Shown: one piece after another, positions 17,387 to 25,562 of the stretch
Position numbering within the stretch: the stretch's first letter is position 1
Layout of the letters: each line of letters begins with the position of its first letter
Position numbers and translations under genes: made by a program
The notes under the pieces: model-generated
Databases searched by the model: none
The model's input: only the letters and a program-made list of their open reading frames with translations
Told to the model about the DNA's origin: nothing
Origin: an uncultured Ruminococcus sp.
GTDB lineage: Bacteria > Bacillota > Clostridia > Lachnospirales > Lachnospiraceae
Reading direction: 5' to 3'
Length of the DNA: 64,000 nucleotides
Assembly: GCA_946494335.1 (NCBI GenBank)
Contig: CAMMBV010000008.1
Coordinates: forward strand, 28,892-92,891

Positions 17387-17425
17387 GCTAAGAACCGGGA
17401 AATAGATTTCCCTCATGTGTTCACG

Positions 17426-20161
17426 TTACTTCAGTGCATCCAGCGCCGCTTTTACTTTTTCCGGTCTGGCGGGAATCTCCGTGATTCTCGCACCGGTGGC
17501 GTTAAAGATTGCACTTAAGATGGCCGGATGGCCTGCTGTCAGCGGACCTTCACCGCAGCCGGACGCTCCGTAAGGCCCAAGGGGTCTGGGAGTTTCCGTA
17601 TAAATAATATTGAAATCGTCCGGCACATCCTCCGGATAAGGAATACCGCAGCCCGCCAGTGTGGTATGCTTGCTGTAATCCTCAAAATCCTCGGAAAGAG
17701 CAAGACCGAATCCCTGTGTACAGCCTCCGTACACCTGACCGTCCACTACAATCTTATTGATAATCGTACCGAAGTCACAGACTGTAGTAAAGCGGATCAC
17801 GCGGACTTTGCCTGTCTCCACATTCACTTCCACCTCCGGGATGAACAGTTCATACATATAGTTGCTGAAAGGAGCACCCTGACCTGTTTCCAGATCACAG
17901 TCCGTGCATGCGCTGGCTACCCATGTACCTTCATAGAAGGTGGGAATCTTTTCCGCCACCATCTCATCGTAGGTCCGGAATGTTCCGTCGGGTTTGCGCA
18001 TGGCGTTCACCAGCATTTCCGCTGCAACTCTGGTGGCATTTCCCGTCACCACATTGGAGCGGCTGCCTCCTGCCGGTCCCGACGCCGGCGTCAGCGCAGT
18101 ATCGTTCATCACCAGTTTTATCTTATCAGGCGTAAATCCCGCCTCTCTCAATGTCTCATGAGCCATGGTCAGCGTTCCAATGTCAGCGCCCTGTCCATGA
18201 TCCTCCCAGGAATTAAATACCGTAACCGTTCCATCCGGATTCAGCTGGATATTGGCAAAGGAGCTGTCCTTTCCGTCAAGACCGCAGCCGTAGATGCCAA
18301 GGGCAAATCCTACGCCGTATTTCAGCTTATCCGTATTCATGGCTGCCAGTCTTTCTTTTGCCTCATAATAAACGGGTCTGGCTTTTTCAAACATTTCCTC
18401 CAGACAGTAAACTTCCGGCTCCTGCCCTGTGGGAGTGGTACATCCCGTACCTTCCCGGTAAATGTTCCGGTAGCGCAGTTCAAAGGGATCAATTCCCATC
18501 TTCTCCGCCAGAACATCCATACACACTTCCGAACCCAGGAAGGACTGGGGAGAACCGTATCCGCGGAATGCGGAGCCCCATGCATGGTTGGTACATACCG
18601 TCTGGCTTCGATTTCTTATATTCCGGATATCATATCCCGCTCCTGTAAACTGTGTCAGACGCATGGTCAGCAGATCCCCGAATTCAGAGTAAGGACCGTG
18701 ATCGATATAGTTGTCCCCTTCCATGGCCAGCAGCTTTCCGTTTTCATCAGCGGCCATTTTCACATGCATAAAGGCGGGAGAACGTTTACCTGTGTAAGTA
18801 ATATTCTGATACTGATCGTAAACCAGGCTGCAGGGACGTCCATCCAGCGCCAGGCAGGCAACGCCCAGCAGCGCTTCCATAGTAGGACTGAACTTATATC
18901 CGAAGGTTCCGCCGGAGGGATTCTGAACCAGTCTGAATTTCTCCGGCTCAATCCCGATTCCTGCTGTAATCATGGCGGAATGCAGGTGAATTCCGATACT
19001 CTTGGAATGTACGGTCAGTCTGCCTTCCTCATCAATGTAGGCAAATCCGCAGTCCGGTTCCAGATGAAGATGCGGCTGGCGGCTGGAGTATGCGTCGATC
19101 TCCGCCACGTAGGGAGCGCTCTCCATAATGGACGCCGTCTCATCGCCCTTGATACAGTTGGTTTCATAATAGATATTGGGAGTGCCGGGATGAATTTCAA
19201 TGGCATCCTCCGCAATTGCTTCCATTGCACTCATATAAGCCGGCAATGGTTCCAGATCCAGCTTCACTGCTTTTGCGGCTTCTCTGGCATGTTCTTCCGT
19301 ATCGGCGGCTACGATGGCAACGGCATCGCCGATCTGGAAAATCTTTTCATCACAGAGTATGGGACGATCCCAGCCGTCACCTTTATTATTGGCAAAGGTG
19401 ATAAGACCGCTGATCCGGTTCTTTCCTTTTACGTCTTTATGTGTAATAACTTTATATACGCCGGGCATTTTTTCTGCTTCGGAATAGTCAATGCCCTTTA
19501 AATTGGCATGGGGAATATCCGCCTGCACCAGAGCCAGTCTGGCCGTATGCTCCGGCATCTGCAGCGCCATATCAGCGCCGTAATCCCAGGTACCGGTAAC
19601 TTTCTGAATGGCTGAAGGCCGGATATAACTGGTTCCCAGAATCTTATTTCCCACCGGTTTAAAAATCAGATCTTCCTTCTTCATCTCACCGCGCATAACT
19701 TTAGCCGCATCCATAACGGCGTCCACCAGCGGTTTATATCCGGTACAGCGGCACAGATTCCTGTGTACCTGGAACCAGTGGCGCACTTCTTCCCGGGTGG
19801 GAGAAGGATTTTGTTCCAGCAATACTTTTGCGGACATGATAAAACCGGGAGAACAGAATCCGCACTGCGCGCAGCCATGACCCATCCAGGCTACCTGAAG
19901 CGGATGCAGATTGTCTGCAGAACCGATTCCCTCAATGGTTTCAATCACCGTGTCGTCTTTTATTTTTCCCATCTTCATAATACAGGAACGAACCGCTTTT
20001 CCATCCACGATTACCGTACAGGTACCGCACTGTCCCTGATTACATCCGATTTTACATCCCGTCAGCAGCAGCTGCTCACGCAAAACTTTTGCCAGGGTAT
20101 CATCGGGATTCACAAGCAGGGTACGCGGCAATCCATTGATTACCAGTCTCTTTTTGATCAT
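17426..20161 (-). CDS. Molybdopterin-dependent aldehyde oxidoreductase (Mop type)
   Basis: A 911-residue xanthine-oxidase-family enzyme. It has an N-terminal plant-type [2Fe-2S] cluster (Cys40, Cys45, Cys48, Cys60), a second cluster (HGCAQCGFCSPG and NLCRCTGY, about 95-145), and then the two large molybdopterin domains to the end. The late GCGEGPLTAGHPA holds the glutamate that acts as catalytic base in this family. There is no FAD domain. Length and order match Desulfovibrio gigas Mop rather than xanthine dehydrogenase. It likely oxidises an aldehyde or N-heterocycle; the substrate is not readable. It heads the operon, with an AAGGAGGT site. Confidence 0.9.
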   Translation of the reverse strand: MIKKRLVINGLPRTLLVNPDDTLAKVLREQLLLTGCKIGCNQGQCGTCTVIVDGKAVRSCIMKMGKIKDDTVIETIEGIGSADNLHPLQVAWMGHGCAQCGFCSPGFIMSAKVLLEQNPSPTREEVRHWFQVHRNLCRCTGYKPLVDAVMDAAKVMRGEMKKEDLIFKPVGNKILGTSYIRPSAIQKVTGTWDYGADMALQMPEHTARLALVQADIPHANLKGIDYSEAEKMPGVYKVITHKDVKGKNRISGLITFANNKGDGWDRPILCDEKIFQIGDAVAIVAADTEEHAREAAKAVKLDLEPLPAYMSAMEAIAEDAIEIHPGTPNIYYETNCIKGDETASIMESAPYVAEIDAYSSRQPHLHLEPDCGFAYIDEEGRLTVHSKSIGIHLHSAMITAGIGIEPEKFRLVQNPSGGTFGYKFSPTMEALLGVACLALDGRPCSLVYDQYQNITYTGKRSPAFMHVKMAADENGKLLAMEGDNYIDHGPYSEFGDLLTMRLTQFTGAGYDIRNIRNRSQTVCTNHAWGSAFRGYGSPQSFLGSEVCMDVLAEKMGIDPFELRYRNIYREGTGCTTPTGQEPEVYCLEEMFEKARPVYYEAKERLAAMNTDKLKYGVGFALGIYGCGLDGKDSSFANIQLNPDGTVTVFNSWEDHGQGADIGTLTMAHETLREAGFTPDKIKLVMNDTALTPASGPAGGSRSNVVTGNATRVAAEMLVNAMRKPDGTFRTYDEMVAEKIPTFYEGTWVASACTDCDLETGQGAPFSNYMYELFIPEVEVNVETGKVRVIRFTTVCDFGTIINKIVVDGQVYGGCTQGFGLALSEDFEDYSKHTTLAGCGIPYPEDVPDDFNIIYTETPRPLGPYGASGCGEGPLTAGHPAILSAIFNATGARITEIPARPEKVKAALDALK

Positions 20162-20309
20162 TCGATTACCTCCTTCTGGTAGATATTTTGCTCTCTGTCA
20201 TTCCTGGTAGCAGAACATCTGTCGCTTAAGTAGTAAAAACGCTTTCCATTTCTCCTCCCGTCTTTTATAATTATGTATAATAGAAAAGAAGCAAAAGGAG
20301 AACTGCAAG

Positions 20310-20708
20310 ATGAAAGACCTTTATACTGAAATTGAACTGCAGATAGCACGTACCATCGATTATCTCACCGCAGCCGCAGGTGCGGACAGCCAGCCAAAGC
20401 TTGGAGAACTTCACGCTCAGATTCTTCAGGCCGTCAATGCTCAGATGGAGCTGTTATACGCCGCTTTTGAACCGGCGGATCACATCAGCGCATCCGCCGT
20501 CACTTTACAGGTCCAAGACGAAGAAACCGGCAGATATTATACCCGGCTGCTCCCGTTGGATTTTAAAGAAAACAATAACGGACTGGTTCTGGGCGGGGAG
20601 TCCGCCGACGGAAAACCATCTGAAATTGTTTTTTTCTCCAATACAGCAGCAGAAAAGATTTCTGATGTCACAGGCCATGGACCGGATCATTCCAGGTGCG
20701 AAGAGTAA
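20310..20708 (+). CDS. Hypothetical protein, 132 residues
   Basis: I do not recognise this protein. It is cytosolic-looking, acidic and without cysteine clusters, apart from one cysteine near the end. It starts MKDLYTEIELQIARTIDYL and is helical over about the first 50 residues, then beta-rich with TLQVQDEETGRYYTR. The ATG has a good AAAGGAGA site, and the gene diverges from the aldehyde oxidoreductase across about 150 bp. A TATAAT at the start of that gap could serve it. No neighbour suggests a function. Confidence 0.7.
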   Translation: MKDLYTEIELQIARTIDYLTAAAGADSQPKLGELHAQILQAVNAQMELLYAAFEPADHISASAVTLQVQDEETGRYYTRLLPLDFKENNNGLVLGGESADGKPSEIVFFSNTAAEKISDVTGHGPDHSRCEE

Positions 20709-20892
20709 TTCTGATTTGTGAATTTTTCTATATTTTCAGTATTTTGCCTGCATCTTTCTAGGTATATTGTACATAATCCCCCGCCGCAAGTCAAGAAACT
20801 TTCGGAAAATTTACATTCATTTGCCATACTTATATAAAATTTTCAATCATTCCAGAACAACCCTGCACGGCAGGCCTGAGAATACGACAAAT

Positions 20893-20924
20893 GCCCCGCT
20901 GCGGCTGCAAAACCGCTGCGGGGC
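20893..20924. terminator. GC-rich hairpin, probable terminator of the small membrane-protein gene
   Basis: A perfect 12-bp stem GCCCCGCTGCGG/CCGCTGCGGGGC with an 8-nt loop lies just past the stop at 20939. The following T tracts are weak on both strands. The rest of the gap (20709-20892) is AT-rich and shows nothing I can name. Confidence 0.6.
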
Positions 20925-20938
20925 ATTTCAATTTCAGT

Positions 20939-21184
20939 TTAATCCTGCATAATATTCTGAAGATAGTCGTCTACTGCCGTTGTATCCAGGGTATATACCT
21001 GCGCCGGCTGATTACCCGGATCGGCAACTTTTTGATAGATGGAAAATCCAAACCACCCCAGCAGAGCTGCCGCCACAACCGCTGCCGCCGTATACTCCAG
21101 TCTGCGAATGCGTTTTTCCTTTTTCCAGATCTTCTGCTTATTCGCCTTATATTCTTTATAACGGTCAACCTTTTCCTGACTCAT
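20939..21184 (-). CDS. Small single-pass membrane protein, 81 residues
   Basis: A charged N-terminal helix (MSQEKVDRYKEYKANKQKIW, then KKEKRIRRLEY) is followed by one hydrophobic segment (about 32-51: TAAAVVAAALLGWFGFSIYQ) and a short acidic tail with DDYLQNIMQD. By the positive-inside rule the tail faces outward. The ATG has an AAGGAG site. No family recognised. Confidence 0.7.
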   Translation of the reverse strand: MSQEKVDRYKEYKANKQKIWKKEKRIRRLEYTAAAVVAAALLGWFGFSIYQKVADPGNQPAQVYTLDTTAVDDYLQNIMQD

Positions 21185-21258
21185 ACAAGTACACTCCTTA
21201 CGTCCAAAATCAGGTATATTATAGCATATATTCCCGGGACTGAAAAGCCTTTTCCAAA

Positions 21259-22098
21259 TCAGGCCACCACAATCACGCCTCCGTCATTGGCGTACATGCT
21301 GCTGACTCCGGCCGTGTCCAGAAGAACCACATCCTTGACCTTCATCCGGGCCAGTATGGCGTCCCGCACAATCTCGGCGCGGTCCCGGCAATTGCAGTGA
21401 GAAATGGCCAGGATCCGGTTTGCGCTGTCGACAGTTCTTTCCACAACGTAATCCACCAGTTTTACCAGGGCTTTGTTAATGCCTCTTGCCTGATCCAGCT
21501 GACAGATGGTTCCCTCGTCCGTGGATCCCATCACCGGCTTGATTTTCAGCGCCGAAGCCACGAAAGCTTTCACCAGACTGAGTCTTCCGTTTTTTCGCAG
21601 GGTATCCAGGTTCTCCAGCACAAAAAATGTATGCTGACTGGCGATATATGCCTCCACCGCCTGAATAATCTCATGAAACTTCATGCCTACTTTTTCACAT
21701 TCCGCAATCTTCAGGGCAATCAGTGTCTGCCCTACGGAAGCGCTTCTGGAATTAAACACATATATTTTCTGTTCCGGTTTTTCCTCCAGCAAAAGGTCTC
21801 TTCCCAGCATGGCGCTGTTAAAAGAGCCGCTTAATTCCGCCGACAGCGTGACTGCAAAAATGTGATCCGCATCACAGTCAAAAGCCCTGCGGTAACTCTC
21901 CGGTGAGGGACATGAGGATTTGGGACAATGAGGTGAGGCAGCCACTTTTCTCAAAAAATCCGCCTGACAAAATGTCTCGTCATCCACAATGGATTCTCCC
22001 TCCACTTCCAGAATCAACGGGACAGATTCAAAATGGGGATCCTGTTTCATTTCCTCTGTCAGCTCTCCGCAACTGTCTACAACAACCTTAAACTTCAT
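21259..22098 (-). CDS. DegV family fatty-acid-binding protein
   Basis: DegV proteins bind a fatty acid for the FakA kinase. The roughly 279-residue protein has the family start VVVDSCGEL, a substrate-loop segment KSSCPSPESYRRAF, VTLSAELSGSFNSA and SASVGQTLIA. A late segment SSMYANDGGVIVV is also typical. I give the ATG at 22098; a GTG three codons upstream is possible. The ribosome site GGAGG is oddly far from the ATG (12 nt) and too close to the GTG, and a short upstream frame overlaps the start, so coupling is possible. No FakA is seen in the window. Confidence 0.85.
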   Translation of the reverse strand: MKFKVVVDSCGELTEEMKQDPHFESVPLILEVEGESIVDDETFCQADFLRKVAASPHCPKSSCPSPESYRRAFDCDADHIFAVTLSAELSGSFNSAMLGRDLLLEEKPEQKIYVFNSRSASVGQTLIALKIAECEKVGMKFHEIIQAVEAYIASQHTFFVLENLDTLRKNGRLSLVKAFVASALKIKPVMGSTDEGTICQLDQARGINKALVKLVDYVVERTVDSANRILAISHCNCRDRAEIVRDAILARMKVKDVVLLDTAGVSSMYANDGGVIVVA

Positions 22099-22147
22099 AT
22101 CTTCCACTTGCCTCCAGAACTATCACTTCAATAATATATGTATTCAT
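22088..22147 (-). CDS. Possible 19-codon leader peptide overlapping the DegV start
   Basis: ATG at 22147 with an AAAGGG site opens a short frame (MNTYIIEVIVLEASGRYEV) whose TAA at 22088 lies 8 bp inside the DegV gene. Terminating ribosomes would be placed to restart at the weakly led DegV start codon. Too short to prove by reading alone. Confidence 0.3.
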   Translation of the reverse strand: MNTYIIEVIVLEASGRYEV

Positions 22148-22223
22148 TTTCTTCGCCCTTTCACGTAGTTTTGAATACCATATTATACTATCACATATAC
22201 TTTCTGTTGACAAGGGATGTTCG

Positions 22224-23597
22224 CTATCTTTCCTCCACCGGGCAGAAATTTTTGTGGGTTCCCACATATTTATAAGCCGGACGTATGATTTTGCCCTGAT
22301 TGATCAGCTCCTCCAGACGGTGCGCACACCAGCCCGGCATACGGGAAATGGCAAAAATCGGGGTGAACAGCTCTTTGGGGATGCCCAGCATCTTATATAC
22401 GAAACCACTGTAGAAGTCCACGTTTGCGCAGACCGGCTTAAACAGTTTTCTCTTATTCATAATCAGCTCGCCGGCATTCTTTTCCACCAGTTCATACAGT
22501 GCAAACTGATCCTGCAGCCCTTTCTCCTCGGCAAGATTTCTGGCATACTTTTTCAGAATGACACATCTGGGGTCGGACTCCGTATAAACGGCGTGGCCCA
22601 TACCGTAGATCAGGCCGGCATGGTCAAAGGCCTTTTTGTCCAGAATATCATTCAGATAATTCCGGATAGTTTCTTCATCCTTCCAGTCAGAACAGTTTTC
22701 CATGATATTTTCAAACATATCCTGCACCTTCAGGTTTGCACCGCCGTGACGCGGTCCCTTCAGGGAACCGATAGCCGCTGCAATGGCGGAATAAGTATCG
22801 GTGCCGGAAGAGGTGACAACGTGAGTAGTAAAGGTGGAGTTGTTACCGCCACCGTGCTCAGCATGGAGCACCAGCGCCGTATCCAGAACCTTTGCTTCCA
22901 GCTCCGTATATTTGCCGTCTTCTCTTAACATATAGAGAATATTTTCCGCCACGGACAGACCCTTTTGCGGATTTCTGATCAACAGCGTCTTATCCATACG
23001 GAAATGCTGGTACGCATGATAGGAATAAACCGCAATCAGCGGTATCTTGCCGATCAGCTCCAGCGACTGGCGAAGCACACTGGGCACGGAAATATCATCG
23101 GGAGCGTCATCATAGCTGTACAGGGTAAGAATACATCTTTGCAGCGCGTTCATGATATTGGGGTTTGACGCTTTCATGATAACGTCTCTGACAAATCTTC
23201 CAGACAGATCCTGCATATCAAAAAGAATGCTCATAAAGCGTTCCATCTGCATTTTGTTGGGCAAAGAGCCAAACATCAGAAGATATGTAATCTCTTCAAA
23301 AGCAAAGCGACGGTCTTTGTGGCTTTCTACCAGATCTCTCACATCATAGCCCTGGTAGTAAAGTCTTCCGTCGCTGGGAATCTTTCTTCCGTCGACAATA
23401 TCGTAGGCCACCACGTCGGAAATCTCTGTCAGACCGGTCAGCACACCTTTGCCGTTGGAATCACGAAGTCCTCTCTTAACATCATATTCTGCGTACAAAT
23501 CCGGATTGATTTTTCCGGAACTCATACAGTATTTTAATAATTCTTCAAAATCCTGTTCCTTAATCACAGAATTCTCTTCTTCTCTTACTGAACTCAA
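22224..23597 (-). CDS. gltA: Citrate synthase
   Basis: Condenses acetyl-CoA and oxaloacetate to citrate in the cytosol. The 457-residue protein has the catalytic histidine segments LHAEHGGGNNSTF (about 250) and YGMGHAVYTESDPR (about 338), and the GPRHGGANLKV block. I choose the TTG at 23597, led by AAGGAGGCAGGAGG; the open frame upstream has no ribosome site and crosses the promoter. No aconitase or isocitrate dehydrogenase is nearby, so it stands alone, perhaps for glutamate synthesis. Confidence 0.93.
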   Translation of the reverse strand: MSSVREEENSVIKEQDFEELLKYCMSSGKINPDLYAEYDVKRGLRDSNGKGVLTGLTEISDVVAYDIVDGRKIPSDGRLYYQGYDVRDLVESHKDRRFAFEEITYLLMFGSLPNKMQMERFMSILFDMQDLSGRFVRDVIMKASNPNIMNALQRCILTLYSYDDAPDDISVPSVLRQSLELIGKIPLIAVYSYHAYQHFRMDKTLLIRNPQKGLSVAENILYMLREDGKYTELEAKVLDTALVLHAEHGGGNNSTFTTHVVTSSGTDTYSAIAAAIGSLKGPRHGGANLKVQDMFENIMENCSDWKDEETIRNYLNDILDKKAFDHAGLIYGMGHAVYTESDPRCVILKKYARNLAEEKGLQDQFALYELVEKNAGELIMNKRKLFKPVCANVDFYSGFVYKMLGIPKELFTPIFAISRMPGWCAHRLEELINQGKIIRPAYKYVGTHKNFCPVEER

Positions 23598-23628
23598 TCC
23601 TCCTGCCTCCTTCAATGAATTTTGAAAT

Positions 23629-23657
23629 ATTATAGCGGAAATATCAGGATATTTCAA
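23629..23657 (-). promoter_or_regulatory. Promoter of citrate synthase gene
   Basis: On the minus strand TTGAAA (23652-23657) and TATAAT (23629-23634) are 17 bp apart, giving a start about 25 nt before the TTG codon. Confidence 0.7.
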
Positions 23658-23699
23658 CTTAATTTTTTCGCCAGCCCCCAAAACAGCCCCTCCTTCACG

Positions 23700-23729
23700 T
23701 TGACATACCGCCCTTTCACATGATAAATT
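23700..23729 (+). promoter_or_regulatory. Promoter of the DUF5721-like gene
   Basis: TTGACA (23700-23705) and TAAATT (23724-23729), 18 bp apart, end about 23 bp before the ATG at 23753. Confidence 0.55.
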
Positions 23730-23752
23730 GGTAGGGTAGAAAGGATTATTTC

Positions 23753-24256
23753 ATGAAAGCTTTTACCATCTTGGAAATCAAATATTTTATGTCCCAGCTG
23801 CTTTTAAAGGATACTTTTGACCACTTCCGGCTGCTGGAAATGACGCTTACCACCAATGTCACCTATACCATAGACGGACAGCTTCATCCTGATTTTTACG
23901 ACGCCGGGGAAGCGGAGCTTTTAAAAGCCAGGGATGAATCTCATATTTTCTGGAAGGAAGTGCGTCCCTTTTGTTTGTCCCTGATCAAAGGAAAGCATAC
24001 CCCTCTTTATTTTAAAATCGTGTTTCAGCTTGGCAAAGAAGAAACACGGCAGTTTTTAACCAAAAACAATCTTTCTTTACGGGCGGATGATATTTTCGGT
24101 CTTTATCTTAACTGTCAGTTTGACGGAAATCATCTCACCTGCGTCACCGGCACATCCTTACGTTACTTTACCCTGGACAAGACGGTGGACTACGCGTGGG
24201 ACGACAAGATCACACGGTTTTTCCAGACCCACAATATTATCTTTGAGTCAGTATAA
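23753..24256 (+). CDS. DUF5721-like cytosolic protein, 167 residues
   Basis: A protein of the kind labelled DUF5721 in Lachnospiraceae, as best I recall. It starts MKAFTILEIKYFMSQLLLKD, with FDHFRLLEMTLTTNVTYTIDG after it, and ends with a beta-rich region (LTCVTGTSLRYFTLDKTVDY). No membrane segment, signal or metal motif is seen. The length and the first 40 residues are the basis of the match. Function unknown. It has an AAAGGA site. Confidence 0.65.
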   Translation: MKAFTILEIKYFMSQLLLKDTFDHFRLLEMTLTTNVTYTIDGQLHPDFYDAGEAELLKARDESHIFWKEVRPFCLSLIKGKHTPLYFKIVFQLGKEETRQFLTKNNLSLRADDIFGLYLNCQFDGNHLTCVTGTSLRYFTLDKTVDYAWDDKITRFFQTHNIIFESV

Positions 24257-24271
24257 CTGCATCCTTTTACT

Positions 24272-24321
24272 AAAAAGGGCTGCCGCTCACGGTTCAAAAC
24301 CGTTCACGCGGCAGCCCTTTT
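24272..24321. terminator. Bidirectional terminator
   Basis: AAAAGGGCTGCCGC pairs with GCGGCAGCCCTTTT, with an inner ACGG/CCGT pair, giving a strong stem with A/T tracts on both sides. It ends the convergent genes at 24256 and 24346. Confidence 0.88.
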
Positions 24322-24345
24322 AACCAGTCATTTATAATTTTAAAT

Positions 24346-25350
24346 TTACATATAATCTTCTACGTTTTCTGCTGTTACAGGTTCAAAGGGAACCCACATA
24401 ATATGACCAGTTTCATCCAATTCATATTCGCTTCCTTCATTGATAGGCTTTCCTTCAATCAGGTTTACTGCGGCAGTCAAAGCTCCAAATCCCTGTCCGT
24501 CCGCATCCTGGAATACCGTCATGGCCAGTCTTCCTTCTGTGATAGCCTGGCATCCGTCAACAGTTGCATCAATTCCCACGATCGGTATGTTTTCCAGATC
24601 TCCGCCCTGCTGTTCCATGGCCTCAGCCGCTCCCAGAGCCATCGCATCATTGTTTGCAATGATACAGTCAAAATCTATGGTGTTTACCAGCGGTGAAATC
24701 AAGTCCTGCGCATTGGCGCGATCCCAGTCAGCCACTACGGGAGCTGTAGCCTCCACTGCTGTTACACCCTGATCTTCAAACGCTTTCAGGCAGGACTCCG
24801 TCCGCTGAATCTGTGCAATATCGCCCAATACGCCGTTTACCATCAGATACTTGATCTCGTCTTTGCCCTGTTCTTTGAAATAATCAGACAGGAATTCTCC
24901 CTGATATTTACCGGATTCCATTTCATCTGATCCCACATAAACAATATTGTCGTTGAGCACGTTTTCAATATCTGCGGGTTGTTTATTCATGAAAACAATC
25001 TTCATATCCCCTGCCGCTTCGATAACCTGCGGAGCTGTCTGTGGATCAATAATATTGATAATAACCGCTTTTTGTCCTGCATTTTTGGCTGACTCTACAA
25101 ACTGGATCATCTTGCTGGTATCACTTTGTGCGTCCTGTGTAACCAGATTTACCCCCATCTCTTCCGCCGCCTTCAAAGCGCCGGCTTCCAAAGCGGAAAC
25201 GAATTCATCCCTATTGGAAAGCACCAGTGTAATATCATCGCTGCCTGCTTCCGTCTGAGCCGCCTGTTCCTCCTGTCCGCCGCCTCCGCAGCCGGTCAAT
25301 GCACCCAATACCATAACTCCAGCCAATAAGCTTGCTACAACTCTCTTCAT
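24346..25350 (-). CDS. Sugar-type ABC transporter substrate-binding lipoprotein
   Basis: A 334-residue extracellular binding protein of the RbsB/periplasmic-binding-4 type. The signal peptide ends in the lipobox LTGC (about residues 19-22), so it is lipid-anchored. The mature part has LVLSNRDEFVSALEAGALKAA, IINIIDPQTAP, CIIANNDAMALGAAEAM and VGIDATVDG, as in galactose/ribose binders. No ATPase or permease gene adjoins it; it is a single-gene unit. The ATG at 25350 has AAGGAGGA. The open frame upstream is only operator DNA. Confidence 0.9.
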   Translation of the reverse strand: MKRVVASLLAGVMVLGALTGCGGGGQEEQAAQTEAGSDDITLVLSNRDEFVSALEAGALKAAEEMGVNLVTQDAQSDTSKMIQFVESAKNAGQKAVIINIIDPQTAPQVIEAAGDMKIVFMNKQPADIENVLNDNIVYVGSDEMESGKYQGEFLSDYFKEQGKDEIKYLMVNGVLGDIAQIQRTESCLKAFEDQGVTAVEATAPVVADWDRANAQDLISPLVNTIDFDCIIANNDAMALGAAEAMEQQGGDLENIPIVGIDATVDGCQAITEGRLAMTVFQDADGQGFGALTAAVNLIEGKPINEGSEYELDETGHIMWVPFEPVTAENVEDYM

Positions 25351-25382
25351 GAAATTATCCTCCTTCACACTTTTTCCCTTTC

Positions 25383-25410
25383 GTGCTTTTGCACGTTTGT
25401 GCTTTTGCAC
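25383..25410. promoter_or_regulatory. Tandem palindromic operators at the start of the binding-protein transcript
   Basis: Two copies of the palindrome GTGCTTTTGCAC (25383-25394 and 25399-25410), 16 bp apart centre to centre, lie just after the -10 box, about +1 to +27. This is the layout of a repressor site; the symmetry and size fit a LacI-family protein, but no such regulator gene is seen nearby. Confidence 0.7.
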
Positions 25411-25415
25411 GTTTA

Positions 25416-25444
25416 ATTATATTCATTTCTTGCTATTATGTCAA
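25416..25444 (-). promoter_or_regulatory. Consensus promoter of the binding-protein gene
   Basis: On the minus strand TTGACA (25439-25444) and TATAAT (25416-25421) are both perfect and separated by exactly 17 bp. A promoter this strong needs repression, which fits the operators on both sides. Confidence 0.85.
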
Positions 25445-25535
25445 TGTTTTTCATAATATCATATTATTTTTATAAATAATATACAAAAAACCTATCCACA
25501 AACTGTGTAACTCCCATATATACTTTTGTCCAAAT

Positions 25536-25547
25536 GTGCTTTTGCAC
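25536..25547. promoter_or_regulatory. Distal copy of the palindromic operator
   Basis: A third exact GTGCTTTTGCAC lies about 137 bp (centre to centre) from the nearer promoter operator, close to 13 helical turns, so both sites face the same side of the DNA. This permits looping. It lies 15 bp past the stop of the ABC permease gene. Confidence 0.65.
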
Positions 25548-25562
25548 ATATTTTATTTCTTT

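Noticed and set aside
17528..19501. 657-codon plus-strand open frame opposite the aldehyde oxidoreductase
   Set aside because: It mirrors a clear, motif-rich minus-strand gene, has no ribosome site and encodes a His/Arg/Cys-rich chain without domains.
20162..20309. Moco riboswitch ahead of the aldehyde oxidoreductase operon
   Set aside because: The gap is under 150 bp, contains a divergent gene's start signals and shows no fold resembling the motif.
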